From Klebsiella pneumoniae (GTDB lineage Bacteria; Pseudomonadota; Gammaproteobacteria; Enterobacterales; Enterobacteriaceae), in contig NZ_KN046818.1 of the NCBI RefSeq assembly GCF_000742135.1, positions 2,992,097 to 3,056,096 on the forward strand: a stretch of 64,000 nucleotides of DNA. The letters are read 5' to 3'. A program made the translations under genes and the position numbers. This document shows positions 48,419 to 57,878 of the stretch, in pieces. Below the pieces are notes generated by a model, which saw only the letters and a list, made by a program, of their open reading frames with translations, ran no database searches and had not been told where the DNA came from. Numbering within the stretch: position 1 is the stretch's first letter; each line of letters begins with the position of its first letter.

Positions 48419-48732
48419 TTATGCACAATGCGGAACTTCAAAAATACGCAACGCCTTTCCTGTATGGGGATGCGGTACGGTAAAACTGGTCAAGCCAAAG
48501 ATGGGATAAAGGTATTCTGATACCAATACCCTCTCCGGTGTGTCACAGATCACTGATTGCCCCTGCGCCAAGAGGAGAACACGGTCAGCAAATGATTCTG
48601 TCAGTGTCAGATCGTGCAATACCGCCACGACGGTAATTCCCTTGGTTTTTACAAGGGAAAGCAGTTCCTCGCGCCCGGGAGGATCGAGATGATTGGTGGG
48701 TTCATCAAGCAATACCAGGTCGGGCGTCTGTG
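48419..48732 (-). pseudogene. ABC ATPase, 5' part cut off at the att site
   Basis: C-terminal part of a FecE-type ATPase: Walker B LVLLDEPTNHLD and D-loop, then H-loop VAVLHDLTLT. Its reading frame runs directly into the att repeat at 48733, beyond which the sequence is integrase leader, so Walker A and the signature motif are missing. Formation of the boundary with the yersiniabactin element removed the 5' half. Confidence 0.88.
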
Positions 48733-48749
48733 CCAGTCAGAGGAGCCAA
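48733..48749 (+). repeat. 17-bp direct repeat (att), second copy
   Basis: ccagtcagaggagccaa, identical to 13748-13764 at the end of tRNA-Asn; here only the tRNA 3' fragment is present. It separates the zinc island from the yersiniabactin island. Confidence 0.93.
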
Positions 48750-48909
48750 TTTTCTGTTTTCATGCTTCCTTGCGAATCCTTATCTGATGTTGATTCAACA
48801 GGTTAGTGTGAAAACTCTTCCCGGTGCATTTTGATTTTACCCTACGCATCGGGAAAAATTGGTGGTCAAATCTGGGGTCAGGTTAGTTCGATAATGGAGT
48901 GACCCCCAT

Positions 48910-50172
48910 ATGTCCCTTACCGACGCGAAAATCCGCACCCTCAAGCCTTCTGATAAACCCTTTAAAGTCTCCGATTCCCACGGTCTGTATCTGCTGGTCA
49001 AGCCGGGTGGCTCCCGCCACTGGTATCTCAAATACCGTATTAGCGGTAAAGAATCCCGCATTGCGCTGGGTACCTATCCAGCCATCTCCCTGTCTGATGC
49101 GCGACAGCAACGTGAAGGTATCCGTAAAATGCTGGCGCTGAATATCAACCCGGTACAGCAGCGGGCTGCTGAACGTGGCTCACGAACACCGGATAAAGTT
49201 TTTAAAAACGTGGCGCTGGCGTGGCATAAAAGTAACCGAAAATGGTCGCAGAACACCGCTGACCGTCTGCTTGCCAGCATGAACAATCACATCTTTCCGG
49301 TCATTGGCAACCTGCCTGTATCAGAACTTAAACCCCGTCATTTCATTGACCTGCTGAAAAGGATCGAGGAAAAAGGTCTGCTGGAAGTTGCGTCCCGCAC
49401 GCGGCAGCACCTGAGTAACATAATGCGCCATGCGGTTCATCAGGGGTTAATCGATACGAACCCGGCAGCAAATCTTGGCGGCGTGACCACACCTCCTGTC
49501 AGACGGCACTATCCTGCCCTGCCACTGGAGCGGCTGCCTGAACTGCTTGAACGTATTGAGGCATATCATCAGGGCCGTGAACTGACGCGGTTGGCCGTCC
49601 TGCTGATGCTGCATGTGTTCATTCGCTCCAGTGAACTGCGTTTCGCCCGCTGGTCAGAGATTGATTTCACAAACCGAGTCTGGACGATACCCGCGACGCG
49701 AGAACCCATTATTGGCGTGCGTTATTCCGGCCGCGGGGCCAAAATGCGAATGCCGCATATCGTACCCCTCTCAGAACAGTCCATCGCCATTCTGAAACAG
49801 ATTAAGGATATCACCGGTAATAATGAACTGATCTTCCCCGGCGACCATAACCCGTATAAGCCAATGTGTGAAAACACGGTCAATAAGGCACTGCGGGTGA
49901 TGGGTTACGACACGAAAAAGGATATCTGCGGTCACGGCTTCCGGGCAATGGCATGCAGTGCGCTGATGGAATCGGGTTTATGGGCAAAGGACGCAGTAGA
50001 ACGCCAGATGAGTCATCAGGAGCGCAATACCGTGCGCATGGCTTATATTCATAAGGCAGAGCACCTAGAAGCCCGCAAAGCGATGATGCAGTGGTGGTCG
50101 GATTATCTGGAAGCATGCCGAGAATCTTATGCACCGCCTTATACAATTGGTAAAAATAAGTTTATCCCATAG
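48910..50172 (+). CDS. intB: P4-family tyrosine integrase of the HPI
   Basis: 420-residue integrase, recombining the HPI with tRNA-Asn att sites. Same domain layout and catalytic residues (RSSELRF, HGFRAMAC, MSHQERN, RMAYIH) as the integrase at 13925. The last 20 residues differ (EACRESYAPPYTIGKNKFIP here). Bases 49121-49904 are identical to 14136-14919, whereas both sides show scattered differences. The gene symbol is the one commonly used in HPI annotations. Confidence 0.93.
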   Translation: MSLTDAKIRTLKPSDKPFKVSDSHGLYLLVKPGGSRHWYLKYRISGKESRIALGTYPAISLSDARQQREGIRKMLALNINPVQQRAAERGSRTPDKVFKNVALAWHKSNRKWSQNTADRLLASMNNHIFPVIGNLPVSELKPRHFIDLLKRIEEKGLLEVASRTRQHLSNIMRHAVHQGLIDTNPAANLGGVTTPPVRRHYPALPLERLPELLERIEAYHQGRELTRLAVLLMLHVFIRSSELRFARWSEIDFTNRVWTIPATREPIIGVRYSGRGAKMRMPHIVPLSEQSIAILKQIKDITGNNELIFPGDHNPYKPMCENTVNKALRVMGYDTKKDICGHGFRAMACSALMESGLWAKDAVERQMSHQERNTVRMAYIHKAEHLEARKAMMQWWSDYLEACRESYAPPYTIGKNKFIP

Positions 50173-50206
50173 TATACTAACGAATCCCACACTCTGGCAA
50201 ATTACC

Positions 50207-50232
50207 ACCACCTCTACAGGAGGTGGTTCTAT
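50207..50232 (+). terminator. Terminator after the HPI integrase
   Basis: Stem accacctc/gaggtggt with a 5-base loop, followed by tcta; 35 bases after the integrase stop. The T tract is short. Confidence 0.55.
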
Positions 50233-50365
50233 ATAGACTTTTATCAACTTCATGACGAAAAACACCTATTTTATCCAAAAAGAAGACAATAGAGTCACAG
50301 AGGAATCAAAGAGCGACTCAATTGTCTTTGGACAGTCTGGTTGTGAGGTTAGAAAACAGTTACTC

Positions 50366-51670
50366 CTACACCATTAAATAGGGCGCAATGCTCGCTAATT
50401 TCTCCCTGGTTTCCGTCAGTTCGCGTTCCGGTGTAGATTGCGCGATGATTCCCGCCCCCGCTTGTATCCAGCAGCGCTGGCTGTCCTGAAATACGGAACG
50501 CAGAACTAGCGCCGCATCGAAGCGCATATCGTCCAGCAGCAGAATTGCGCCGGAATAGAGCTCTCGCGGCGTCTTCTCAATTTGCATAATCGCGTTCAGG
50601 GCAGCGTTTTTAGGGATACCTGAGGCGGTAATCGACGGAAACAGCACGGTAAACGCATCCCAGGCATCCTTGTTTTCCGCAAGCTGACCGCTCACGCCGG
50701 ACCCCAGATGCTGAACGCTGCCGCGCTGGCGAACCGACATTAAATCTTCAACCACCACGCTGCCCAGCAGGCAAACGGCCTCCAGTTCAGCAATCGCTTC
50801 TTTGACAGAAAGGATATGCTCAAGCACCTCTTTACTGTCGTGCAGCAGTTCTGCCTCTTTCGCCTTATTATGCTCCGGGTTTCCCATGCGATCGCGGGTG
50901 CCCGCAAGCGGTTCAGTGACCACTTTATTGCCCGTCACTGACATCACCAGTTCCGGGCTAAAGCCCAGCGCTTCGCGTCCTTCCTGACGGAACATAAACG
51001 AGCGCACAGGTGTATTTGCCTGCCGCCCGTATAACAGCGTGGCGGGCATATCAATCCGCGATGGCAGGGGAATAGCGCGCGAGACAATCACTTTGACATA
51101 CTCGCCACGGCGGATCTCCGCAACGGCGCGTGCAACCTGTTGTTTATACGCCTCGCCATTGAGGGCGGTATCCACCGCCAGTGGTGCGTTCTGCGTCGTT
51201 GTACTGGCCTCTTTTACCCACTCACACAAACGTCGGCCCCCGTCGGCGGAGTCCGCATAAACGGTGACATTTCCCTTTTCAAAAATAAGTTCTTCACGGG
51301 GAACGGTTAACGTCAGCAGCGGCCACTCCCCGGCGTTAAAGGCAATCCCCCGCGCATGCGCCGCAAAGTTGAACCCAACCTGTCCATAAACCCGACGTCC
51401 TTTGACCTGAGGATGTGCCATAAAACGACGCGCGCAGTCGGTAATGGAATCCACCGCCCATTGTTGCTCCCCGGCACCATCAATAAATGTCGCCTGCGTT
51501 CCGTCGGCATTAATGTGCAACCGTGCCAGGCACCCTTTGCCTAAATACCAACAGGGTTGACGCTCATAGACATAACACTCTTCTTCTGCGAACTGGCGTA
51601 AAACGCCAGAAATCGTCGGCAGCCATTGTTCCTCTGGTAACGCCAGGTGTAAAAATTCACTGATTTTCAT
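50366..51670 (-). CDS. ybtS: Salicylate synthase YbtS
   Basis: Converts chorismate to salicylate via isochorismate, the starter unit of yersiniabactin. 434 residues, the known YbtS length. Chorismate-binding family features: YVKVIVSRAIPLP near residue 190, ELVMSVTGNKVVTEPLAGTR near 240-259, and a C-terminal SGAILLLDD and QAGAGIIAQSTPE. ATG at 51670. Followed upstream by ybtX in the leftward ybtPQXS operon, which is iron- and YbtA-controlled in Yersinia. Confidence 0.97.
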   Translation of the reverse strand: MKISEFLHLALPEEQWLPTISGVLRQFAEEECYVYERQPCWYLGKGCLARLHINADGTQATFIDGAGEQQWAVDSITDCARRFMAHPQVKGRRVYGQVGFNFAAHARGIAFNAGEWPLLTLTVPREELIFEKGNVTVYADSADGGRRLCEWVKEASTTTQNAPLAVDTALNGEAYKQQVARAVAEIRRGEYVKVIVSRAIPLPSRIDMPATLLYGRQANTPVRSFMFRQEGREALGFSPELVMSVTGNKVVTEPLAGTRDRMGNPEHNKAKEAELLHDSKEVLEHILSVKEAIAELEAVCLLGSVVVEDLMSVRQRGSVQHLGSGVSGQLAENKDAWDAFTVLFPSITASGIPKNAALNAIMQIEKTPRELYSGAILLLDDMRFDAALVLRSVFQDSQRCWIQAGAGIIAQSTPERELTETREKLASIAPYLMV

Positions 51671-51697
51671 CCCTTACCTCTCTGTGTTATTCCCGGA

Positions 51698-52978
51698 TCA
51701 ATCAATTGCGCTTGTCATCAGTTCTCTTGCCGAATGCAGCCGGATATAAGCAACCCACGCCGCCAGCAACGTGAATACCCCGGCAAACAGGAAGCAGGCC
51801 GCATAGCCAAAATGTTGAGCAACAACGCCGCCGATAACACCAGCCAGGATGGCGATTGCCGCGTCAGTACATTGAAAGAGGGTGAAGTCGACACCGGCCT
51901 GCAAAGGCGATGAAAGCGACATCAGCGTGGCGTAAAGACAGACCAGCGCGCAGGCCAGCGAAATGGACTGGACAATGACCAGACACTGGAGAATCGGCAG
52001 CAACAGATGACCCGGCGCCATCATGAACGTCATCACCACCGCCAGCAGCGCGATCCCCTGGACGCCATAAGCCGTCAACAGCGCTCTGCCGGGTGAGGTG
52101 TATTTCATCAGTAATCCGCCGGCCAGCGTTCCTGCTATGCCCGCTGCAATATTGCCGCCGCTGAACAGCGCGCCCAACGCAGACATGCTCAACCCATGAT
52201 CCAACAACAGCGGCGCCAGAAGAGGCAGCACAAACCGCATGCCTGAATTCAGCATTAATACCAGCAGTAAGCCTAGGCGCGCCTGCTTCCTCCTTAGCGC
52301 ATAACCTAACGCCGGAACATGCGGGATAGGCGCTGTTCGCGTCGGCTCCGTAATGCGCCACAGCGGGAATGACAGCGCCATAATCAGCATCGCCATCATC
52401 AGCATGGCGACAGGCCAGCCGGATGCTGCCGACAACATCAGGAACACCCCGCCGCCGCACATCATTCCCAGATAGCTGCCGCCGACCTGCACGCTGTTTC
52501 CCCAGCCGTAACCCGCGCGAGTCAGTTGATCGACGCAAAAGCCGTCGCTGGCGATATCAATGGTGGAAGCGACCGTGCCTGCCACCATAAACAGAACAAA
52601 TAACGCGACGATTTGCGTATCGGGAAATCCTCCTTCTCGCCCAAACCAGCCAATCGCTGCGGCAATCATCAGGATCGCCGCTAGCGCGACCTGACCACGC
52701 AGGATTAACATCCGCGAACGGCGTTCCTGGCTACCGGGCGGAAGCCGCCAGCGTTCGATCCACGGCGCCCAAATAAACTTCAGCGCCCAGGGCAGCATGA
52801 ACAGGGTTGTCGCACCGGCAAGCGCCAGCGATCCGCCAGCAGCGCGCACCAGCGCGGGTAAGGACTGCATAGACAGCGCCGATACCAGACTCTGCGTCAC
52901 ATAGACGCCGGCAATAGCAAAAATCACCCGCCCGGTCGTCAACGTCAGCGGTTTCACATTCGACTGAACATCACTCAT
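51698..52978 (-). CDS. ybtX: MFS transporter YbtX (Irp8)
   Basis: 426-residue major-facilitator protein with twelve predicted helices, encoded in the yersiniabactin operon. Export or recycling of yersiniabactin has been proposed, but it is dispensable in Yersinia. ATG at 52978 (MSDVQSNVKPLTL) overlaps ybtQ by eight bases; a longer in-frame extension lies within ybtQ and is not used. Confidence 0.95.
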   Translation of the reverse strand: MSDVQSNVKPLTLTTGRVIFAIAGVYVTQSLVSALSMQSLPALVRAAGGSLALAGATTLFMLPWALKFIWAPWIERWRLPPGSQERRSRMLILRGQVALAAILMIAAAIGWFGREGGFPDTQIVALFVLFMVAGTVASTIDIASDGFCVDQLTRAGYGWGNSVQVGGSYLGMMCGGGVFLMLSAASGWPVAMLMMAMLIMALSFPLWRITEPTRTAPIPHVPALGYALRRKQARLGLLLVLMLNSGMRFVLPLLAPLLLDHGLSMSALGALFSGGNIAAGIAGTLAGGLLMKYTSPGRALLTAYGVQGIALLAVVMTFMMAPGHLLLPILQCLVIVQSISLACALVCLYATLMSLSSPLQAGVDFTLFQCTDAAIAILAGVIGGVVAQHFGYAACFLFAGVFTLLAAWVAYIRLHSARELMTSAID

Positions 52979-54773
52979 GCACCCACTCTCCAGACGCGGA
53001 AACCCCGTCGTCGCGCCACACGCGCGCGGCCATTTGCGCCTGCCACAGCGCCTGATAACGTCCATGATGTGAGAGCAATTGCGCATGAGTACCCTGCTCA
53101 ACCACCTGTCCCTCTTCCATCACCAGAATGTTTCCGGCCCCGGCGATGGTGGATAAACGGTGAGCGATGATAATCACCGTCCGGTTGTGAACCAGGTTAT
53201 CGATCGCTTTTTGCACCGCCAGCTCGCTTTCAATATCCAGCGCGGCAGTCGGTTCATCGAGAATGACGACCGGCGCGTTTTTCAATAACGCTCTGGCAAT
53301 GGAAATCCGCTGGCGCTCGCCGCCCGATAGCTGGCCGCCCATCTCTCCCATTGGCGTCAGCCAGCCTTGCGGAAGACGGGAAATAAACTCAAGGCACTGC
53401 GCCGCGCGGGCGGCCTCTTCTACCTCCTGCCGCGTCGCCTGTGGGCGCGCGATACGGATATTCGCCAGCAGCGTGTCATCAAACAGCCAGACATCCTGGA
53501 AAACAACAGAAATCAGGCTATTGAGCTGTTCCGGCGTCAGGCGGCGAATATCGACGCCGCCAATAGAAATCTGCCCTTGCTGCGGATCGGCATAGCGCAT
53601 TAACAGTTTGGTGACCGTAGTTTTGCCTGCGCCGGAGGCACCCACCAGCGCGCTCATACTGGCTGCCGGGAACGTCAAAGAAACATGATTAAGCGCGTGG
53701 CCGTCGCCTTCTTCGTAGCGATAGCTGACGTTGTCAAAGCGGATATCGTAACGTTCCGGCATCTCGCTTTGCTCTGCGACGGGAAGCGGTGCTATCGCCA
53801 TAAACCGCTCAATCCGTTGCAGGGCGCTGGCGATCAGTTCCACAACCGAGGTGTAGCTGATAAACATCGCCATCGGTTCTGCGAAGCGCATAATCATCGC
53901 GACGGCGGCAATCAAAAAGGCGAGGTTCAGAGTGCCCGTCACTACCCAGACGATCCCGGATAACACCACCACCTGTAGGCCCAACTCCACGACGCTGGCG
54001 ATCAGCATCGTCGCGCCAGCGCCCTGACGGTGAGTGCGGGTCTGTAAGTTTTCCAGCGCATTGAAATGCGCCAGCAGCGCCCGGCTTTTATCGGCATCGC
54101 TGCCGCAGGTGCGCAATACCATCATCCCCTGAGCAAATTCAACGATATCGCCGCTCAGACGCTGGTGCGCTTCCCCCAGCGTCTGCATTTGTCGCCGCAT
54201 CGCCGGGCGGCGCCAGTAATAAAACGGCACCAGCAGAGGGAAGATCAGCAACATCACCAGCCCCAGCCGCCAGTCTATCCACAATGTCGCCAGCGACGCC
54301 GTCAGCGGCGTGACAATGGTGAGCAGCAAAATATTGGCTATCGCAATAACATAATTGAGGTTTTCATCCACGCTGCCCAGCAGCAAGGCGTTCATTTCAC
54401 CCGCCCTGCCGCGCTGGAGCTTCTCCAGCGGCACGCGGCGTAACTGCTCGCCAAGTCGCAGGCGCAACTCATGGGTGGCCTGCGCCAGATGACCACGGTA
54501 TTCAAAGCCCAGGCCATACCAGCGTAGCACCAGCGTCACAATTGCGGCGACGCTGAAGGCCATAGCCCAGTTAAGAAGTTGCGGCGCATCTCCCCGTAAC
54601 AGCGCATCAATGATCGGATAAAGACAGGCAAAGGCGATCCCCTGCATGAATGCCGCCAGCAACAGCGCCAGCATACTGCGTCGCAGCATCCTGGCCTGAC
54701 TGCCAACGCTGGAGATAAGCTGGCGCCAGTTGACGCGCCAGGCCAGGTTATCCGCAGGATTATTGTCTTTCAT
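52971..54773 (-). CDS. ybtQ: ABC transporter YbtQ (Irp7)
   Basis: 600-residue fused permease-ATPase half transporter. Membrane domain about 30-300; nucleotide domain from about 330, with Walker A GASGAGKTT near 373, signature LSGGERQR near 475 and Walker B VVILDEPTA near 497. YbtP and YbtQ together import ferric yersiniabactin. ATG at 54773 gives MKDNNPADNLAWR; overlaps ybtP by 14 bases. Confidence 0.96.
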   Translation of the reverse strand: MKDNNPADNLAWRVNWRQLISSVGSQARMLRRSMLALLLAAFMQGIAFACLYPIIDALLRGDAPQLLNWAMAFSVAAIVTLVLRWYGLGFEYRGHLAQATHELRLRLGEQLRRVPLEKLQRGRAGEMNALLLGSVDENLNYVIAIANILLLTIVTPLTASLATLWIDWRLGLVMLLIFPLLVPFYYWRRPAMRRQMQTLGEAHQRLSGDIVEFAQGMMVLRTCGSDADKSRALLAHFNALENLQTRTHRQGAGATMLIASVVELGLQVVVLSGIVWVVTGTLNLAFLIAAVAMIMRFAEPMAMFISYTSVVELIASALQRIERFMAIAPLPVAEQSEMPERYDIRFDNVSYRYEEGDGHALNHVSLTFPAASMSALVGASGAGKTTVTKLLMRYADPQQGQISIGGVDIRRLTPEQLNSLISVVFQDVWLFDDTLLANIRIARPQATRQEVEEAARAAQCLEFISRLPQGWLTPMGEMGGQLSGGERQRISIARALLKNAPVVILDEPTAALDIESELAVQKAIDNLVHNRTVIIIAHRLSTIAGAGNILVMEEGQVVEQGTHAQLLSHHGRYQALWQAQMAARVWRDDGVSASGEWVHE

Positions 54774-56562
54774 TTTCCACCACCTCTTCCTGTGTTCCAC
54801 CCGGCACCCAATGCTGCGCCTGCTGATAGTGTTGCCAGAGCCGTTGATACAGGCCGCCCTGCGCCAACAGTTGCGTATGGTTCCCCATTTCCCTGAGCTG
54901 TCCGTCGGAAAACAGCAATATCACATCGGCCTGAGTCACCATTGAGAGACGATGCGCGACCATGATGACCGTCCGGCCACGCATGGCCGCCGCGAGCGCC
55001 TTGATAAGCGCCGCTTCGTTTTCCGGGTCAGCAAACGCCGTCGCCTCATCGAGCACCAGGATGGGGCGATCCTGCAAAAGCGCCCGGGCGATAGTAATGC
55101 GCTGCCGCTGGCCGCCGGAGAGAAATACCCCACGTTCCCCGACTCGTGTGTTGTAACCTTCTGGCAGAGCGCTAATAAAATCATGGGCCTGCGCCACTCT
55201 GGCCGCCGCTATTACCGCCTCCAGCGGCGTATCCGGCGCGCCCAGACGAATGTTATTGGCTATCGTGTCGGCAAAAAGGAAGTTGTCCTGAAACACAAAC
55301 GAGAGTTGCTTCATCAGGGTGTCCGTCTGCATATCACGCAGATCCACGCCTCCAATACGGATATGGCCTTTGTCCGGGTCGGCGTAACGCAGCAGCAAGC
55401 GCGCCACGGTGCTTTTTCCGGCGCCGCTTGGCCCGACCAGCGCCACAATTTGCCCGGCAGGCACATGAAAGCTCACCTCCTGCAACGCGGCACCAGTACG
55501 CGCTTGCGGATAATGAAAGCTCACCTGCTCAAAGGTAATGCTCGCCTCTTGCGGCTGCTGGTCAGACTGCGGCAGCGATAACTCCGGCATCGCGAGAACC
55601 TGATAAATACGCTGAATGCTTAAACGCGTTTGCGCGACCAGGTTATTGAGCATCATCATTGGCATTACGGATTCGGCCATTCCGCTGCCCAGCAGTAAAA
55701 CGGCCACCCACGCGATAAAATCGAAACTGCCATAGTGCAGCAGGCCGTATCCCGACCAGATCAGGACAAACAGGGTCGGGAGAGGATTCAGAATCGAGAA
55801 GGAAAAACGCGCTGAAAAACCGGCTTTGCGATACCAGGTTTTGAGCACATCGACCCACTCTTCAAGGGCGCGTTGATAGCGCAAAAAACTGGTGCTGCCG
55901 CTATCAAACGTTCTCACCACGGGCATGGCCTGCGCGAACTCAATCACCGCCGCGCTAACCTGCTCGCGCGCCTTATGATAACGCTGAGCCATATCTTCCG
56001 AACGCTGGCGGGCGAGCACGAGAACAACCGATCCAAACGCCAGTACCCCCAGCGTCGCGATTGCCAGCCGCCAGTCCAGCCAGAACAAGATAACGATTGT
56101 CGCCAGCGGCATGATGATCGCGCGGGCATAGAGCGGCGTGCTGTCGGCCACAAAAATATGTAACGACTTCACGTCATCCAGCATCACTTTCGCCACTGAC
56201 CCGCTGCCCATTTGCTGTAACACGCCAGGCGGAAGCTGCAATGCTTTACGGGCTAACCTGCTGCGCAGACTGTTCTCCAGATGAAAAGCCGCGTAATGAG
56301 AGGTGTTGAACGCCTGTAAGCGCAGAACAAAAGTTAAGACCACGCAGCCGATCACGCCGCCCAGCGGCCAGGCCGGAATAGCGTCAGGCGTCGCGCGAAT
56401 GTCACGCAGGCTCCACGCCAGAAAAAGGAGCGCCCCCAGGCTGGTTAATGCCGCCAGCCCCGCCAGCGCCATAGCTAAAATAACCTTCCTGCGAACCGGT
56501 GTAATCACCTGCCAGAGAGGAAATCGGGACAGCGATTCAGTATTGGATGATTGAGATGACAT
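54760..56562 (-). CDS. ybtP: ABC transporter YbtP (Irp6)
   Basis: 600-residue partner of YbtQ. Membrane domain about 25-310; nucleotide domain with Walker A GPSGAGKST near 379, signature LSGGQRQR near 480 and Walker B ILVLDEATA near 500. First gene of the leftward operon, divergent from ybtA across a Fur-box-like segment. Essential for ferric yersiniabactin uptake in Yersinia. Confidence 0.96.
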   Translation of the reverse strand: MSSQSSNTESLSRFPLWQVITPVRRKVILAMALAGLAALTSLGALLFLAWSLRDIRATPDAIPAWPLGGVIGCVVLTFVLRLQAFNTSHYAAFHLENSLRSRLARKALQLPPGVLQQMGSGSVAKVMLDDVKSLHIFVADSTPLYARAIIMPLATIVILFWLDWRLAIATLGVLAFGSVVLVLARQRSEDMAQRYHKAREQVSAAVIEFAQAMPVVRTFDSGSTSFLRYQRALEEWVDVLKTWYRKAGFSARFSFSILNPLPTLFVLIWSGYGLLHYGSFDFIAWVAVLLLGSGMAESVMPMMMLNNLVAQTRLSIQRIYQVLAMPELSLPQSDQQPQEASITFEQVSFHYPQARTGAALQEVSFHVPAGQIVALVGPSGAGKSTVARLLLRYADPDKGHIRIGGVDLRDMQTDTLMKQLSFVFQDNFLFADTIANNIRLGAPDTPLEAVIAAARVAQAHDFISALPEGYNTRVGERGVFLSGGQRQRITIARALLQDRPILVLDEATAFADPENEAALIKALAAAMRGRTVIMVAHRLSMVTQADVILLFSDGQLREMGNHTQLLAQGGLYQRLWQHYQQAQHWVPGGTQEEVVENERQ

Positions 56563-56639
56563 GGGAGTAACTGAATTTCCTGATGAATTTTTACGGACGC
56601 CAAAAACGACAATTCAGGGTGGCGTCCTGAGAATTAATG

Positions 56640-56658
56640 TGAATAATAACCATTATCA
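56640..56658. promoter_or_regulatory. Fur box between ybtP and ybtA
   Basis: tgaataataaccattatca resembles the Fur consensus GATAATGATAATCATTATC, best in its right half. It sits in the 166-bp divergent promoter region of ybtP and ybtA, where Fur and YbtA control is established in Yersinia. Confidence 0.65.
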
Positions 56659-56728
56659 ATAACTCATCTACCCCATTCGGTTCTATTTATACCCGCATTG
56701 GTCTAAGCCACAGGGAGATAACCAGGTC

Positions 56729-57688
56729 ATGACGGAGTCACCGCAAACGCAATCTGAAATCTCTATTCACCAGTTGGTGGTCGGGAAACCTGCAAACGAT
56801 GGCAATATTCCTGCTCAGTGTGAACTGCTGCGCTGTTCGTTGCAGGAAGGTATGGATATTTTGCTCTGGAGGGGCCATTTTGCGCGGCCTGAGACGTTGC
56901 AGCTACACGACGATCTGGGCAGGATTAACTTCTCGTGCATCCTGGAAGGCACATCGCGCTTTGCGATTCAGGGACTCCGGCGCCACACCGACTGGGAGCT
57001 TGCGCGCAATCGCCATTACATTACCCATACGCCAGACTGTCGCGGCAGCGCCTCCTATTGTGGCCGATTCGAGAGCATTACCCTCTCCTTCAGCCCTGAA
57101 ACCCTCGCGCTGTGGGTGCCGGATATTAGCGCGGTCATTAAGAATAAGATCGACTCCCACTGCTGTTGCCAGCAGCAGCGTTGTAATGCTGAAACCCACT
57201 TAACGGCTCAGGCCTTGCGTCACGCGCTGATGCGCATGCACGGCGGCTTCAGTCATGAACAAAAGCCGTCGACGCTATGGTTGCAGGGGCAAAGTCTGGT
57301 CATGCTCAGTCTGGTGCTGGATGAACATCGCGAAGACGCCAGTTGCCTCTCCTGCCACTTCAACCCGATGGAACGCCAGAAACTGCTGCGGGCGAAGGAT
57401 CTGCTGCTGGCTGATCTGACGCAAGCGCCGGGCGTCGCGGAGCTGGCCAGAGAGTCCGGTCTGAGCGTTCTCAAAATTAAGCGAGGCTTCCGCGTTCTGT
57501 TCAACAACAGCGTCTATGGCCTGTTTCAGGCTGAACGAATGCAGGAAGCCAGAAGACGCCTGGCCAACGGCAATACCTCCGTCATGACGGTGGCGGCCGA
57601 TCTGGGCTATGCCAACGCCAGCCATTTCTCTGCCGCCTTCCAGAAACAGTTTGGCGTAACCCCTTCGACCTTTAAACGCGTGATGTAA
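56729..57688 (+). CDS. ybtA: AraC-family activator YbtA
   Basis: 319-residue regulator activating irp2, ybtP and fyuA and repressing itself, probably in response to yersiniabactin. The N-terminal sensing part ends near 210; the C-terminal AraC double helix-turn-helix spans about 220-319, with VAELARESGLSVLKIKRGF and VAADLGYANASHFSAAFQKQ, and ends in the family's FGVTPSTFKRVM. The ATG follows gggagataac. Confidence 0.97.
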   Translation: MTESPQTQSEISIHQLVVGKPANDGNIPAQCELLRCSLQEGMDILLWRGHFARPETLQLHDDLGRINFSCILEGTSRFAIQGLRRHTDWELARNRHYITHTPDCRGSASYCGRFESITLSFSPETLALWVPDISAVIKNKIDSHCCCQQQRCNAETHLTAQALRHALMRMHGGFSHEQKPSTLWLQGQSLVMLSLVLDEHREDASCLSCHFNPMERQKLLRAKDLLLADLTQAPGVAELARESGLSVLKIKRGFRVLFNNSVYGLFQAERMQEARRRLANGNTSVMTVAADLGYANASHFSAAFQKQFGVTPSTFKRVM

Positions 57689-57721
57689 CCGGGGTCGCGC
57701 CCCCCTAAACTCCTCCCTGAC

Positions 57722-57752
57722 AGAGGCCCGGATACCCCATCCGGGCCTCTGT
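57722..57752 (+). terminator. Terminator after ybtA
   Basis: agaggcccggat/atccgggcctct stem with loop acccc, followed by gttcttt, about 34 bases after the ybtA stop. Confidence 0.75.
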
Positions 57753-57770
57753 TCTTTCCGCCTGTTACCA

Positions 57771-57804
57771 ACCCGAAACGGGCATAAATAAACCCGTTTC
57801 GGGT
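57771..57804. promoter_or_regulatory. Inverted repeat in the irp2 promoter region
   Basis: Perfect 12-bp arms acccgaaacggg/cccgtttcgggt around a 10-base AT-rich loop, 75 bases before irp2. YbtA-dependent promoters carry repeated sequences upstream of the -35 region, so this is a candidate YbtA site; the T tract needed for a terminator is absent. Confidence 0.5.
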
Positions 57805-57814
57805 AGTATCCAAT

Positions 57815-57838
57815 TGTTAATAATTATTATTCTCATAT
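57815..57838. promoter_or_regulatory. Fur-box-like sequence before irp2
   Basis: ttaataattattattctcat resembles the Fur consensus (A/T-rich GATAAT-type hexamers) and lies about 40 bases before irp2, where Fur represses irp2 in Yersinia. Confidence 0.55.
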
Positions 57839-57878
57839 GAGCAATGCATTTCGGTAAGACGTGCCATCAGGAGGAAGA

